From Muribaculaceae bacterium (GTDB lineage: Bacteria > Bacteroidota > Bacteroidia > Bacteroidales > Muribaculaceae), in NCBI GenBank assembly GCA_017553785.1, contig JAFZKD010000111.1, positions 1-64,000 on the forward strand: a DNA stretch of 64,000 nucleotides, written 5' to 3'. The notes below the pieces were generated by a model. It worked only from the letters and a program-made list of their open reading frames with translations, was not told where the DNA came from and made no database searches. Position numbers and translations under genes: made by a program. Below, piece by piece: positions 8,488-17,289 of this stretch; positions within the stretch are counted from its first letter, which is position 1, and every line of letters starts with the position of its first letter.

Positions 8488-9288
8488 TTATATTTCTCGT
8501 TTTGCCACTAACTCGTTAAAGCGTAGCAGCGTTACACAAAAATCCTCGCTCAGTCGCGCGATGACGGGTTGGGTAATGTCGTTAGGCACATCATCGATGG
8601 CCGATGAGATAGAACCGGCGATGGCCGCCAACGTGTCAGCATCACCGGCAAGTGTCACCGCAAGCCTGACCACATCCTCATAGTCTTTGCCCTCCATGAA
8701 GCAAGTGATGGCTTCAGGCACTGTGCGCTGGCAAGTCTCGTCAAATGTGAAAGTTGGGCGGATCTGGTCGAGCGTACGGGAGAGGTCGTAGCCGAAACTC
8801 TTTTCCACATACTCGCTAATCTCACGTTTCGTCTTGCCTTGACGGGCCATAAAGATGGCGGCAGCGGTTGCCTGCGCTCCCTTGATGCCCTCAGGATGGT
8901 TGTGGGTCACTTCGGCCGATATCTTGGCCAATGCCAAGGCCTCGTCGATGGTTCTCGCGTAATAGCCCACCGGACTGACGCGCATGGCTGAGCCATTCCC
9001 GAATGAATTGTATGGTTGTGGATCACCGTCATGGATCCAATGGGCAAAACGGCCGCCATATCCGCGGTCAGGATATTTCCAGCACATATCCAACATGATG
9101 GAAACCAACTTTTCGGGGGTGTGTTGCTCGTCTTCCAGCAACCACATGGCATTTGCCATAGTGAGCACCGTGTCGTCGGTAAAGGTGCTGTCTGGCGTGA
9201 ACAGTTCAAAGTCATGATCACGGGTCGGGTTAAATTCATATGCCGACCCGATTACGTCTCCGGCAATGGCTCCAATAATTCCTTTCAT
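8488..9288 (-). CDS. ADP-ribosylglycohydrolase family protein
   Basis: A 266-residue all-helical DraG/ARH-type protein. The metal-binding motifs of the family are present: GAIAGDVIGSAYE at the N-terminus, FTDDTVLTMA, and GDADTLAAIAGSI near the C-terminus. Such enzymes remove ADP-ribose from proteins, nucleic acids or small molecules. No ADP-ribosyltransferase is visible in the window, so the substrate is open. It is the first gene of the group with the SpoU methyltransferase (5 bp) and radA, with a TATATTTG promoter box at 9320-9313. Confidence 0.9.
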   Translation of the reverse strand: MKGIIGAIAGDVIGSAYEFNPTRDHDFELFTPDSTFTDDTVLTMANAMWLLEDEQHTPEKLVSIMLDMCWKYPDRGYGGRFAHWIHDGDPQPYNSFGNGSAMRVSPVGYYARTIDEALALAKISAEVTHNHPEGIKGAQATAAAIFMARQGKTKREISEYVEKSFGYDLSRTLDQIRPTFTFDETCQRTVPEAITCFMEGKDYEDVVRLAVTLAGDADTLAAIAGSISSAIDDVPNDITQPVIARLSEDFCVTLLRFNELVAKREI

Positions 9289-9312
9289 AATTAATAGAGT
9301 GTTTTAGGATGA

Positions 9313-9320
9313 CAAATATA
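9313..9320 (-). promoter_or_regulatory. -7 box for the ADP-ribosylglycohydrolase/SpoU/radA group
   Basis: Minus-strand TATATTTG, 25 bp upstream of the start codon; no clear TTG was found at the usual spacing. Confidence 0.45.
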
Positions 9321-9363
9321 CAACTAATTTCTAATCGTGGCATTATTGGAGCCACACATTTTT

Positions 9364-9669
9364 TTAGGATGCCCAGGGTATGAGATACTGCCCGCCTATC
9401 TGGGGCGCGCTATCCACAGGGTGTTGAGGCAGGGTGGGGCGGCGCAGGGTAGCGACGGCGCTCACGTCTCGCCATCCCTGGGTACAGTTGCGCACGGTAA
9501 GGAGCGCCATGCCGGTATAACGGCCCGCTAGGTCAAGCAATGTCCGTTTCACTTCGTCCAGGCTTGTAAAGGCCATTCCACTGACCTTGGCAAGACAGCG
9601 TCCGTTGCAATCAAGTGTGGCCCGGATGTCATCGCCACAGTGCACATTGTTGGTCAAGTTCTTGTTCAT
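9364..9669 (-). CDS. unrecognised 101-residue protein with operator-like promoter
   Basis: I do not recognise this protein. From the ATG at 9669 it reads MNKNLTNNVHCGDDIRATLD, has three cysteines in its first half, a predicted helix around KRTLLDLAG, then a strand-rich VRNCTQGWRDVSAV segment and a Pro-rich tail. It has no signal peptide or membrane segment and is probably a small cytosolic protein. The start is decided by an AGGAGG ribosome-binding site 7 bp upstream, which is unusually strong for Bacteroidota and argues against the longer frame. The -7 box TACCTTTG (9708-9701) sits between two 8-bp inverted arms, suggesting tight control by a repressor. The gene is flanked by tRNA-Gly and the ADP-ribosylglycohydrolase operon. 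Confidence 0.6.
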   Translation of the reverse strand: MNKNLTNNVHCGDDIRATLDCNGRCLAKVSGMAFTSLDEVKRTLLDLAGRYTGMALLTVRNCTQGWRDVSAVATLRRPTLPQHPVDSAPQIGGQYLIPWAS

Positions 9670-9691
9670 TGTAGTTCCTCCTGTTCTTTGT

Positions 9692-9736
9692 TTTACACTG
9701 CAAAGGTATAAGTGTAAAGTGCCAAAACATGGCACT
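9692..9736 (-). promoter_or_regulatory. Promoter embedded in inverted repeats, operator candidate
   Basis: Arms TTTACACT (9692-9699) and AGTGTAAA (9711-9718) flank the 11-bp segment that holds the minus-strand -7 box TACCTTTG (9708-9701). A second inverted repeat, AGTGCC/GGCACT with a 7-nt centre (9718-9736), abuts the first. A protein bound to either would cover the promoter. Confidence 0.5.
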
Positions 9737-9814
9737 ATAATCAAAAAGAACTATAAAATTGAAGGAAACGCCAAAAGGGCGCTTCCTTCAATCTGTACTA
9801 TTATCCCATCTTCG

Positions 9815-9887
9815 AGCGGTAAACGGGACTCGAACCCGCGGCCCTCAGCTTGGGAAGCTGATGCTCTACCAACTGAGCTACTACCGC
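9815..9887 (-). tRNA. tRNA-Gly (anticodon CCC)
   Basis: On the minus strand the cloverleaf is complete: 7-bp acceptor stem GCGGTAG/TTACCGC with one weak pair, D arm GCTC..GAGC, anticodon stem TCAGC/GCTGA with loop TTCCCAA (anticodon CCC, reading GGG), a 5-nt variable region, and T arm with TTCGAGT. The discriminator base is T and CCA is not encoded. It stands alone between the 101-aa gene and a lipoprotein gene. Confidence 0.95.
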
Positions 9888-9931
9888 AATTGGCCGTCAA
9901 AAAGATGACGGTAATATCTATTCTTCATTTT

Positions 9932-10261
9932 TCACGCGTCAGCGTGGTTGATGACCTCGGTGACGCTGTCCCCGTTCTCGGTCTTGATGTAATGAACAGT
10001 TAACGTGTCGTTGATTTCCCATGACGCGCGATGGTCACTATCGAGATCCGGATAACTGAACTCAACGGTGTCATCACCCACCTTGAGGTACACGCTGTTC
10101 ATGGCTCCGTCCACTGCCACACCAGTGACAAGTAAAGTAGTATCGGCGTCGGCGGCTGAATCTGCCAACACAATCTTGTTGTTGTCCTGTTGGCCATCGC
10201 CCGTACATGCAATGAACGAGAGGGCAACTATCGTACCGAAAACAAAAACTAATTTCCTCAT
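9932..10261 (-). CDS. small hypothetical lipoprotein
   Basis: A 109-residue protein with a lipoprotein signal peptide: MRKLVFVFGTIVALSFIAC, lipidation at C19. After an Asp/Asn-rich linker it has about 75 residues with strand-like alternation (YLKVGDDTVEFSYPDL, LTVHYIK). No known domain is recognised. It is likely held in the inner or outer membrane facing the periplasm. A TAACTTTG promoter box lies at 10303-10296, 35 bp upstream. It is followed by tRNA-Gly on the same strand. Confidence 0.75.
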   Translation of the reverse strand: MRKLVFVFGTIVALSFIACTGDGQQDNNKIVLADSAADADTTLLVTGVAVDGAMNSVYLKVGDDTVEFSYPDLDSDHRASWEINDTLTVHYIKTENGDSVTEVINHADA

Positions 10262-10354
10262 TATCCCAAAATAATAAAAGTTTGTTTTACGTCGGCAAAG
10301 TTAGTGATTTTTAGTAAGGGAACCAAATAAAGGTTGATTTTTAAAGAACTATGG

Positions 10355-10918
10355 CTAGAATTTGTAATTGTCGGTATCCAGGTTGTCTAGCTCTTCAAAA
10401 TCAGAAATCTCGTCTTTGTCGTACTCTTCGTCGCCATAGAATTCACTCTTGTCAATTGCCTCGATGTTGTTGGCGTCGGGGATCTTGGGGATGGTGATGA
10501 ATTCGGTGATGTCGATACTCTCGGCTGGCGGGTTACCCACCTTGCTCTCACAAAGGGGGTCATGAAGCGACTTGCCTGGAACGACCTCTTTGAGTTTGAC
10601 CTTAAAGAATCTCTCGGTCATATAGTCAAAGATGAACTTGAGGCGTTGTCCTTCGTCCTCGACAAGCTCATCGAGTTGTGTCTCGTCCATGATCCAAATG
10701 TCCTCATCGGTTTCGGTGCCCATATCCATGCATGTGATTTCTTTCTCTTTGTTCCATTCATCGTCACAAATGTAGAAAGAATCCATCTGGTCCTTGTTAT
10801 AACCTGCAGAATCAAGGATAATGTTGCGCAACTGCATGAAGGTGGCAGTTGAGTCAATAGCAATCTGTAACTTGAAGTTATCAGCCTCGTCCGAGACAAT
10901 GACAAATCTGTAAATCAT
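10355..10918 (-). CDS. plasmid pRiA4b ORF-3-like family protein
   Basis: A 187-residue protein whose N-terminal 120 residues resemble the pRiA4b ORF-3/IS1096 TnpR-like family: a starting strand MIYRFVIVSDEA, a FMQLRNIILDSAGY helix, the FYICDDEWNKEKEITC segment and RLKFIFDYMTERFFKVKLKEV. The last 60 residues are very acidic and probably disordered. The function of the family is unknown; the name comes from a plasmid reading frame and does not imply mobility here. No neighbouring gene suggests a role. Confidence 0.7.
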   Translation of the reverse strand: MIYRFVIVSDEADNFKLQIAIDSTATFMQLRNIILDSAGYNKDQMDSFYICDDEWNKEKEITCMDMGTETDEDIWIMDETQLDELVEDEGQRLKFIFDYMTERFFKVKLKEVVPGKSLHDPLCESKVGNPPAESIDITEFITIPKIPDANNIEAIDKSEFYGDEEYDKDEISDFEELDNLDTDNYKF

Positions 10919-11062
10919 ATCAGTAGTGTTTTAGACTATTGTTTTGATGTTGCGAAATTAGTAATACATTTTTATCACACAAACCTTTTTAAGATTTTTT
11001 TTCGTTTTGTGCTCTAGATTGTCGCTTTTTGGCTCGGATTTCGTGCCAATAACCGAATACAA

Positions 11063-11093
11063 GAAGTCATGCCGAAACCTGCGGCATGACTTC
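11063..11093 (-). terminator. Hairpin downstream of spt
   Basis: A perfect 12-bp stem (GAAGTCATGCCG and complement) with a 7-nt loop begins 32 bp after the spt stop codon. The T tract is poor, so the terminator call is tentative. Confidence 0.5.
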
Positions 11094-11125
11094 TCATTAT
11101 GATAACAATCATTGTTCCGACGCTA

Positions 11126-12313
11126 TCAGGGAACAAGGTTGTAGGCACGGAATACCTTTTGGATCTTCTCGAGTGCGAAAGCCACTTGCTCGCTGGTATG
11201 GGTCGCCATCAGGCTGAAGCGGATAAGCGTGTCGTTGGGTGCCACGGCAGGCGAAACGACAGGATTGACAAAAATGCCCTCGTTCAACAGGTCACGCGTG
11301 ATGGCAAAGGTCTTGTTGTTGTCACGGATGAACAGGGGGATGATGGGTGTCTCGGTGTGACCGATCTCGCAACCCATGTCACGGAATCCCTGCAATGCCT
11401 CGTGGGTGATCTTCCAAAGGTGTTCCTGACGCTCGGGCTCGTTGAGAAGAATGTCAATGGCCTTCATCGCGGCAGCAGTCGACGCGGGAGTGATGCTGGC
11501 AGTGAAGATATAGCTGCGGGAGTGATGGCGCAAGTAATTGGTGATCACTTTGCTAGTGGCGATGAAACCGCCAAGCGAAGCGATGGATTTGGAGAAGGTT
11601 CCCATGATCAGGTCCACCTCGTCGCGCAGACCAAAGTGGTCGCACACGCCACGGCCACCTTCGCCAAAGACGCCGATGCCATGAGCCTCGTCAACCATAA
11701 TGCTGGCATTGTACTTGTGCGCCAAGTCCACGATGTCGGGAAGTTTGCACACGTCGCCCTCCATCGAGAAAACGCCATCGGTCACAATCAGCTTTACCCT
11801 GTCAGGCTCACACTTCTTGAGCTGAGCTTCGAGGGATGCCATATCGTTGTGCTTGTACTTGAGCGAGTTGGAGAATGACAAACGACGACCCTCGATAATC
11901 GATGCATGGTCCTGTTCGTCCCACAGGATATAATCTTCACGGCCTGTCAAGGTGGAAATCACACCTAGGTTCACGCCGAATCCGGTGCTGTAGATCATCG
12001 CGTCCTCTTTGCCTTCATAGTCGGCAAGCTTGCGCTCAAGTTCCTTGTGAAGATCAAGGGTGCCATTCAGGAAAGGCGACCCTGCGCATCCGGTACCGTA
12101 CTTTTGGGTGGCTTCGATGGCGGCCTGTTTAATGCGCTCATCGTTCACCAATCCGGAATAGCAGTTGGAACCAAACATGAGCACCTTCTTGCCATTCATG
12201 ATGACTTCAGAATCCTGTTCACTTGAAATGGCGCGAAAGTAGGGATAGATGCCTGCGGCTTTAGCTTTCTGAGGCTCCTCATATCGCGCTAACTTATTCT
12301 CTAATAGATTCAT
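11126..12313 (-). CDS. spt: serine palmitoyltransferase (aminotransferase class II)
   Basis: A 395-residue PLP enzyme of the alpha-oxoamine synthase family. It condenses L-serine with an acyl-CoA to 3-ketosphinganine, the first step of sphingolipid synthesis. Visible features are the Lys in GTFSKSIASLGGF (K242), Asp208 of VDEAHG, and His136 stacking on PLP in DHASI. The FGSNCYSGL and GCAGSPFLNGTLDLH segments closely resemble, from memory, the Bacteroides Spt sequence. The alternative, 2-amino-3-ketobutyrate CoA ligase, is less likely because of this overall resemblance. It is monocistronic, with a TATATTTG box at 12394-12387 and a leader of about 70 nt. Confidence 0.88.
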   Translation of the reverse strand: MNLLENKLARYEEPQKAKAAGIYPYFRAISSEQDSEVIMNGKKVLMFGSNCYSGLVNDERIKQAAIEATQKYGTGCAGSPFLNGTLDLHKELERKLADYEGKEDAMIYSTGFGVNLGVISTLTGREDYILWDEQDHASIIEGRRLSFSNSLKYKHNDMASLEAQLKKCEPDRVKLIVTDGVFSMEGDVCKLPDIVDLAHKYNASIMVDEAHGIGVFGEGGRGVCDHFGLRDEVDLIMGTFSKSIASLGGFIATSKVITNYLRHHSRSYIFTASITPASTAAAMKAIDILLNEPERQEHLWKITHEALQGFRDMGCEIGHTETPIIPLFIRDNNKTFAITRDLLNEGIFVNPVVSPAVAPNDTLIRFSLMATHTSEQVAFALEKIQKVFRAYNLVP

Positions 12314-12386
12314 ATATCTTAAATCTGAGTGCTTGATGTGCCGGTTGTGGCATGTGTCACTAACGGCATCACATTATTATTGGCTG

Positions 12387-12394
12387 CAAATATA
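12387..12394 (-). promoter_or_regulatory. -7 box for spt
   Basis: Minus-strand TATATTTG; the surrounding AT-rich DNA has no TTG at ideal spacing. Confidence 0.45.
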
Positions 12395-12540
12395 CAACAA
12401 TAATTGTTAAGCAGATGTTAAAAATGAGACTAATCTTGATGAATTGAACTAAAGGAATTTGTCTAAACCCATAAGTGTCAAAAGATTGTGTCTTTTAACG
12501 TTTTTTAAAAAGAATGTAAATAAATGTTGCTGCACACATG

Positions 12541-12726
12541 TTAATAGCGGTCCATGTCGTCCATGTCAAGTTCGGCATTATGAATCAGATCATAGTCTGT
12601 GAACTCGGCACCGTCAAAATCGCCATCCTCATACATCACGTAATTCTGCCTGTAGCAACTGCTGCTCAATAGTGTGATACCAGTGACAGCGGTAGTTAGC
12701 AGGAGGTATTTCAACAAATTTTTCAT
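12541..12726 (-). CDS. small acidic lipoprotein
   Basis: A 61-residue protein with signal peptide and lipobox (LLSSSC, Cys at 24). The mature part is only about 38 residues, rich in Asp, Glu and Tyr (YEDGDFDGAEFTDYDL). No domain is recognised. A TATTTTTG promoter box lies at 12760-12753. It is divergent from ligA. It is short but has a sensible start and a clear lipoprotein signal, so it is probably a real gene. Confidence 0.6.
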   Translation of the reverse strand: MKNLLKYLLLTTAVTGITLLSSSCYRQNYVMYEDGDFDGAEFTDYDLIHNAELDMDDMDRY

Positions 12727-12839
12727 ATATACTGAATCTTCTTTTTAAAGCGCAAAAATAGTGAAAAAAGTAAAACAATGAACATGATTTAGCGAAATTT
12801 CACTAATTTAGCGCTTTAAAATCACTAGAAACCACAAAA

Positions 12840-14843
12840 ATGGATCTGTTTGAACAACGAATCAAAGAGTTGCGGGAAATCATCAACCGCCATAACCACA
12901 ATTACTATGTGTTGAACGCTCCAACCGTAAGCGATCAGGAGTTTGATGCCTTGTTGCGTGAGCTACAGGAACTGGAGCGCGATTATCCTCAATACCAGGA
13001 TCCGCTGTCACCAACCCAACGTGTGGGCAGTGACATCAGCAAGGGTTTCACTCAAGTGCGTCATGAACGTCCCATGATGTCGCTCTCTAACAGCTACAGC
13101 ATTGAAGAGGTCCAGGACTTCCTGCTGCGTGCCCAGGATGGTCTGGGCGGAGAGTCCAGCGAGATCGTGGGTGAAATGAAGTACGACGGCACATCCATCT
13201 CCATCACCTATGAGCACGGGCGCCTTGTTCGCGCTGTGACCCGTGGCGATGGCGTTCAGGGTGATGATGTGACAGCCAATGTGATTACAATCAAGAGCGT
13301 GCCGCTTGAGATAACTGGTGTAGACGGCTTGCCCGAGAGGTTTGAGGTGCGTGGCGAGATCCTGCTGCCGTGGAAGAGTTTTGAGAAACTCAACGAGGAG
13401 CGCCAGTTCAACGAGGAACCCCTGTTCGCTAATCCCCGAAACGCAGCTGCTGGCACCTTGAAACTGCAGAACAGCGCCGAGGTGGCGCGTCGTGGACTGG
13501 ATGCCGTTTTCTATTATTTGCTGGGCGATAATCTGCCATTTGAAACCCATTACGACAGCATTATGGCACTCAAGCGTTGGGGTTTCAAGACAGGGGATAT
13601 TACTGTTTTGCCCAGCATCGATGCCGTGAAGGATTTTATCGGCTACTGGGATGTTGAACGCAAAAAACTCCCCGTCGCCACCGATGGTCTGGTTTTCAAA
13701 ATCAATTCCCTGCGACAGCAGCTCAACTTGGGTGTCACAGCCAAGTCGCCCCGATGGGCTATCGCCTACAAGTTCGCACCCGAGCGCGAGTGCACTAAAC
13801 TGCAGTTTGTGTCGTTTGAGGTGGGTCGTACCGGTGTCATCACCCCTGTCGCCAATCTTGACCCAGTGTTGCTAAGCGGTACCATAGTCAAGCGGGCGTC
13901 ATTGCACAATGCCGACATCATTGAGCATCTCGATATCCATGAGGGAGATATGCTGTATGTGGAAAAAGGCGGTGAGATTATCCCTAAGATTGTGGGCGTT
14001 GACGGGAAACGGCGCCAACCGGACAGCCAGCCAATCGTCTTTGTCACACATTGCCCGTCATGCGGTACCCCTTTGCAGCGTGTCGAGGGTGAAGCGGCAT
14101 GGGTTTGTCCCAACAAGTGGGGCTGTGGGCCACAGATTTGCGGACGCATTGAGCATTTTGTGGGTCGTCACGCGATGGACATTGACGGCATTGGCGAAGA
14201 AGTGGCAGTCATCCTCAACAAGAGCGGTCTGGTGAACGATGTGGCAGACCTGTATGACTTGACCCAGGAGAAACTTATCGCTCTAGACCGTTTCCAGGAA
14301 CGCAGCGCACAGCGCATCCTGCGTGGTATTAAAGCCAGTCTCAAGATGCCTTATGCCCGTGTGATATTCGCCTTGTCAATCCCCTTTGTGGGCGAGACAA
14401 CGGGCAAGGTGCTTGCCCGCCACACACACGATATCGACAACCTGATGTCGATGCCTGCCGAACAGCTTGCCGCTATTCCCGAAATTGGTCCAAAGATCGC
14501 TCAGTCGATTGTCGATTTCTTTGCCGAGGAGCGCAACCGGGTCATCGTGGAGCGCTTGCGTGACGCTGGCGTGCAACTGGCTCTGACCGAAGAGGAGACC
14601 GCTGGCCAAACCGACAAGCTGTCGGGCAAGAAAGTGGTGATCAGTGGCGTGTTTGCCAAGCATTCCCGCGAGGAGTACAAGGCGATGATCGAGCAGAACG
14701 GCGGCAAGAACGTGAGCAGCATCTCGAGCGCCACGAGCTTCATCCTCGCAGGAGAGAATATGGGTCCTGCAAAACTGGAGAAGGCCCGAAAACTGGGAAT
14801 TGACATTATTGACGAGAATCAGTTCCTGCAAATGTTAGAGTGA
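12840..14843 (+). CDS. ligA: NAD-dependent DNA ligase LigA
   Basis: A 667-residue replicative and repair ligase that seals nicks using NAD+. The order is the N-terminal Ia domain, the adenylation domain with the nucleophile in EMKYDGTS (K114), the OB fold with [11 protein letters not shown], the four-cysteine zinc finger (about residues 404-432), helix-hairpin-helix repeats, and a C-terminal BRCT domain (about 590-667). Length is standard. The following gene begins 3 bp after the stop and is probably co-transcribed. Confidence 0.97.
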   Translation: MDLFEQRIKELREIINRHNHNYYVLNAPTVSDQEFDALLRELQELERDYPQYQDPLSPTQRVGSDISKGFTQVRHERPMMSLSNSYSIEEVQDFLLRAQDGLGGESSEIVGEMKYDGTSISITYEHGRLVRAVTRGDGVQGDDVTANVITIKSVPLEITGVDGLPERFEVRGEILLPWKSFEKLNEERQFNEEPLFANPRNAAAGTLKLQNSAEVARRGLDAVFYYLLGDNLPFETHYDSIMALKRWGFKTGDITVLPSIDAVKDFIGYWDVERKKLPVATDGLVFKINSLRQQLNLGVTAKSPRWAIAYKFAPERECTKLQFVSFEVGRTGVITPVANLDPVLLSGTIVKRASLHNADIIEHLDIHEGDMLYVEKGGEIIPKIVGVDGKRRQPDSQPIVFVTHCPSCGTPLQRVEGEAAWVCPNKWGCGPQICGRIEHFVGRHAMDIDGIGEEVAVILNKSGLVNDVADLYDLTQEKLIALDRFQERSAQRILRGIKASLKMPYARVIFALSIPFVGETTGKVLARHTHDIDNLMSMPAEQLAAIPEIGPKIAQSIVDFFAEERNRVIVERLRDAGVQLALTEEETAGQTDKLSGKKVVISGVFAKHSREEYKAMIEQNGGKNVSSISSATSFILAGENMGPAKLEKARKLGIDIIDENQFLQMLE

Positions 14844-14846
14844 TTG

Positions 14847-15467
14847 ATGAAACGGACTTTTAGCATTGTGTTATCGATGCTGTTGACTTTAAATGTGGCG
14901 ACATCGGCCCAAGAGGTAGAATCGTTTGTGGCTGGTCTGCTGAACCGTTATCCCAAGTCCCGGTTACTGGATATCTATAAATCAAGTTTCCAGGACTATA
15001 TGGGTGCCGAGCACCTGGTGGGTGACACGGCAAGCGTTAGCGCCTATCTGGAACGAGAACTCGCTTCGGCAGGGCTTGATGATTTGATGCCGTGGTATTA
15101 TGAGCCATGTGGTATGCGCGGTAATTACGTCAGGGTGAGTCTGCGGGCCGTCAACGAGGGTTTCATCACCGCCGAGGCTTTGCTGGACGCATTCATCAGC
15201 AGTGCGAACACAACAGAGCGTCCATCGGTTGAACAATGGGCGGCCAGGTGGCATGAGATTGTCGGAGTCATCGACCTGATGGAGCTGTCGTTGCCGTTTT
15301 ACGGACAGGACACACGGTTTATCGATGATATGCTGAGCCAGGGTAAATATGCGCTCAGTCACTCTCCTGAGTATCGTCAGGCCTACAATCCGCATTACCG
15401 TATCGTCAGACGCGATATCTTTGAGCGGGATATTCTGCCATCACTTCCCTGTCGTTGCTGCCAGTAA
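14847..15467 (+). CDS. conserved hypothetical secreted protein
   Basis: A 206-residue protein with a signal peptide (MKRTFSIVLSMLLTLNVATSAQ) and a helical mature part. Distinctive stretches are RYPKSRLLDIYKSSFQDYMGAEHL, MPWYYEPCGMRGNYVRVSL and PSVEQWAARWHEI. I recall unnamed Bacteroidales proteins with the same arrangement but no assigned function. The C-terminus ends in CRCCQ, with three cysteines close together. The start is the ATG at 14847, directly after the ligA stop, so it depends on ligA transcription. A strong terminator follows at 15487-15526. Confidence 0.7.
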   Translation: MKRTFSIVLSMLLTLNVATSAQEVESFVAGLLNRYPKSRLLDIYKSSFQDYMGAEHLVGDTASVSAYLERELASAGLDDLMPWYYEPCGMRGNYVRVSLRAVNEGFITAEALLDAFISSANTTERPSVEQWAARWHEIVGVIDLMELSLPFYGQDTRFIDDMLSQGKYALSHSPEYRQAYNPHYRIVRRDIFERDILPSLPCRCCQ

Positions 15468-15486
15468 ATATCTAATAACAAAGAAT

Positions 15487-15526
15487 GCCCCGCTCGAGAC
15501 CTTCACAGGAAGAGCGGGGCTTGTTC
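15487..15526 (+). terminator. Rho-independent terminator after ligA operon
   Basis: A 9-bp GC-rich stem GCCCCGCTC/GAGCGGGGC with a 16-nt loop, then TTGTT. Confidence 0.7.
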
Positions 15527-15584
15527 ATTGCTCACACTGAGCACACATGCGAACGTTTATAAAATTCAAATCCGTATATCTTAA

Positions 15585-16190
15585 TTATCGATGCTCTTTG
15601 TCACGGTAGGGCAGGATATCACCGTAGATGGTGATGGGGATTCCACCGGTGATTCGAGCCACAGCATGCTTGCCGTTGTGGAAAAGGGTGATGGAAACAT
15701 GTGCGTTGACTTTGCTGCTGATCAAGTTGTAATCCAGATGGATGTCGCCATTGTCATCACACTTGATGCGCTTGTCCTTCACTTGGCCTTTGCCGGTCCA
15801 TCCGCCAATGCCGTTGCTGCCAAATTTGCCGTTATTTAGTGCAACCTGGACGATGCCGTCATTATCTTGAACGAGAACGAAGTTGGAGTTGCTGTTGATA
15901 TCATAACGACAGTAACCCGTGTTGCCTAGTTGAATGTTTTCGGCTACGAGGACAAAATAGCCACGCTTCAATGAGTTGCATGCCTTGGCATAGGCAATAT
16001 CGTCATTGAGCATGCGCAAATTCTTCTCTCGTTCTTTGATTTCTTCCTTAGTCTCGGTTACAGGAACGGCTGGAGTCAACATCTGAAGTTGTACTCCTTC
16101 TTCCTCATCATTTACTATTTCGTTGGTCTGCGCTGTGGCACAAATGCCGGTTGCCAACGCTAATGCCAATGCTATAAAAAACTTATTCAT
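15585..16190 (-). CDS. DUF4251 domain-containing secreted protein
   Basis: A 201-residue exported protein. After a signal peptide (MNKFFIALALALATGICATAQ) and an acidic linker there is a DUF4251-like beta-rich domain: GYFVLVAENIQLGN, a strand with SNSNFVLVQDNDGIVQVAL, a GSNGIGGWTGKGQV turn and the closing strands. The family is restricted to Bacteroidota, periplasmic or lipoprotein, and of unknown function. It is convergent with the ligA operon and divergent from the CPBP protease gene. Confidence 0.78.
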   Translation of the reverse strand: MNKFFIALALALATGICATAQTNEIVNDEEEGVQLQMLTPAVPVTETKEEIKEREKNLRMLNDDIAYAKACNSLKRGYFVLVAENIQLGNTGYCRYDINSNSNFVLVQDNDGIVQVALNNGKFGSNGIGGWTGKGQVKDKRIKCDDNGDIHLDYNLISSKVNAHVSITLFHNGKHAVARITGGIPITIYGDILPYRDKEHR

Positions 16191-16256
16191 TGTTGTATCG
16201 TTTTTTTAGTTTATGATTATTGTTTTCCTTTTAGACACTGATTATTTAAAAATGTT

Positions 16257-16264
16257 TAATTTTG
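16257..16264 (+). promoter_or_regulatory. -7 box for the CPBP protease gene
   Basis: TAATTTTG, giving a predicted leader of about 20 nt. Confidence 0.45.
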
Positions 16265-16287
16265 CACTGTAAAAAAATAAGAATCCG

Positions 16288-17157
16288 ATGGAAAGAAAAA
16301 GAAATATGAAACTTGGCACGAGGTTGTTGGTGCTGTTGTGTATGATGGCTTTTGGGCTGGTGCTGCTTTCGATTGCAAGTGTTCTGTTGGCAAAAAGTGA
16401 TATGCTTATCCAGCTTACGGCCCAAGATATTCTTGTGTTTATCGTACCGGCTGTTGCCGCCATGGCGATATTTTATCGCCGTCCGTTGCATGCGATGCAA
16501 CTGGATCGTGCCCCCAGTTGGCGGGCTATCATGGTGGTCGTTCTGTTCTATTTTTTGTCATTGCCAGCTATGAACTGGCTAGTTGAGTTCAACAAGTCAA
16601 TGGCGCTTCCAGCATCGCTGAGTGCGATAGAGGAGGCGATGAGGGTTGCCGAGGATGCTGCAGCCGAGCTGACTGAAGACCTGCTCAGTTTCAAGAGTGT
16701 GGGCATGCTGATCGCATGCACTCTGGTCGTTGGTTTTATGGCTGGCCTGAGCGAGGAGATGCTGTTTCGTGGTGCCATGTTGCGCACGATGCAGGATAGC
16801 CGCCTGGGACCGCATGCCGCAGTGTGGATTGTGGCTATTTTGTTCAGTGCGTTCCACTTGCAGTTCTATGGTTTTATCCCTCGCATGGTGTTGGGCGCAT
16901 GGCTAGGCTATCTGCTCGTGTGGACACGAAGCTTGTGGGTACCCATCATCGCGCATACCTTAAACAACAGCACGGTGGTCGTGTTGAGCTACCTCGCCAA
17001 CATTGGTGTCGTGGACCAAGATATGGGTGACACAATAGGTCTTCCTGCCGACGGTGCCTTCCCATGGCTCGCCTTGTGCAGCTTAGTCGCTTGCCTGGCT
17101 CTTGCCCTGTGGGCCGGAAAACATATCACGCATTCTGAAAAAAAACCGCAAATTTGA
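16288..17157 (+). CDS. CPBP family intramembrane glutamic endopeptidase
   Basis: A 289-residue membrane protein with about eight helices. It has the Rce1/CPBP catalytic motifs: the paired glutamates in LSEEMLFRG (E156, E157 and R161), FSAFHLQF and IIAHTLNNS. Members cleave near prenylated or hydrophobic C-termini, process bacteriocins or have immunity roles; the substrate here is unknown. The start at 16288 is used, with an in-frame ATG at 16306 as alternative. It stands directly upstream of sppA but has its own promoter. Confidence 0.9.
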   Translation: MERKRNMKLGTRLLVLLCMMAFGLVLLSIASVLLAKSDMLIQLTAQDILVFIVPAVAAMAIFYRRPLHAMQLDRAPSWRAIMVVVLFYFLSLPAMNWLVEFNKSMALPASLSAIEEAMRVAEDAAAELTEDLLSFKSVGMLIACTLVVGFMAGLSEEMLFRGAMLRTMQDSRLGPHAAVWIVAILFSAFHLQFYGFIPRMVLGAWLGYLLVWTRSLWVPIIAHTLNNSTVVVLSYLANIGVVDQDMGDTIGLPADGAFPWLALCSLVACLALALWAGKHITHSEKKPQI

Positions 17158-17186
17158 TTCTTTATCACAAAAATATCTTACCTTTG
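17153..17186 (+). promoter_or_regulatory. Promoter of the sppA-lpxK-pnp-thiL run
   Basis: TTTG (17153-17156), 22-bp spacer, TACCTTTG (17179-17186); predicted start about 17190, giving a 100-nt leader. Confidence 0.6.
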
Positions 17187-17222
17187 TAGCTTGGTGTTTG
17201 GCGCACCAGCGGCAAATTTCGG

Positions 17223-17246
17223 ATCGGCCTATATTAATAGGCTGAT
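17223..17246 (+). other. Stem-loop in the sppA leader
   Basis: Ten-bp arms (ATCGGCCTAT and ATAGGCTGAT, one G-T pair) with a 4-nt loop, followed by an A/T-rich run. It lies between the predicted transcription start and the sppA start codon, so it could be an attenuator or a 5' stabilising structure. Confidence 0.4.
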
Positions 17247-17289
17247 ATTAAATTATTTATAGATATTAACACAAAAATACTATACCGTT

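Noticed and set aside
10355..10918. Mobile element, because the family is named after a plasmid and an insertion sequence
   Set aside because: No transposase, inverted repeats or target duplication is seen around it.
11126..12313. 2-amino-3-ketobutyrate CoA ligase
   Set aside because: Same fold and PLP motif, but the sequence resembles Bacteroides serine palmitoyltransferase more closely and no threonine dehydrogenase gene is beside it.
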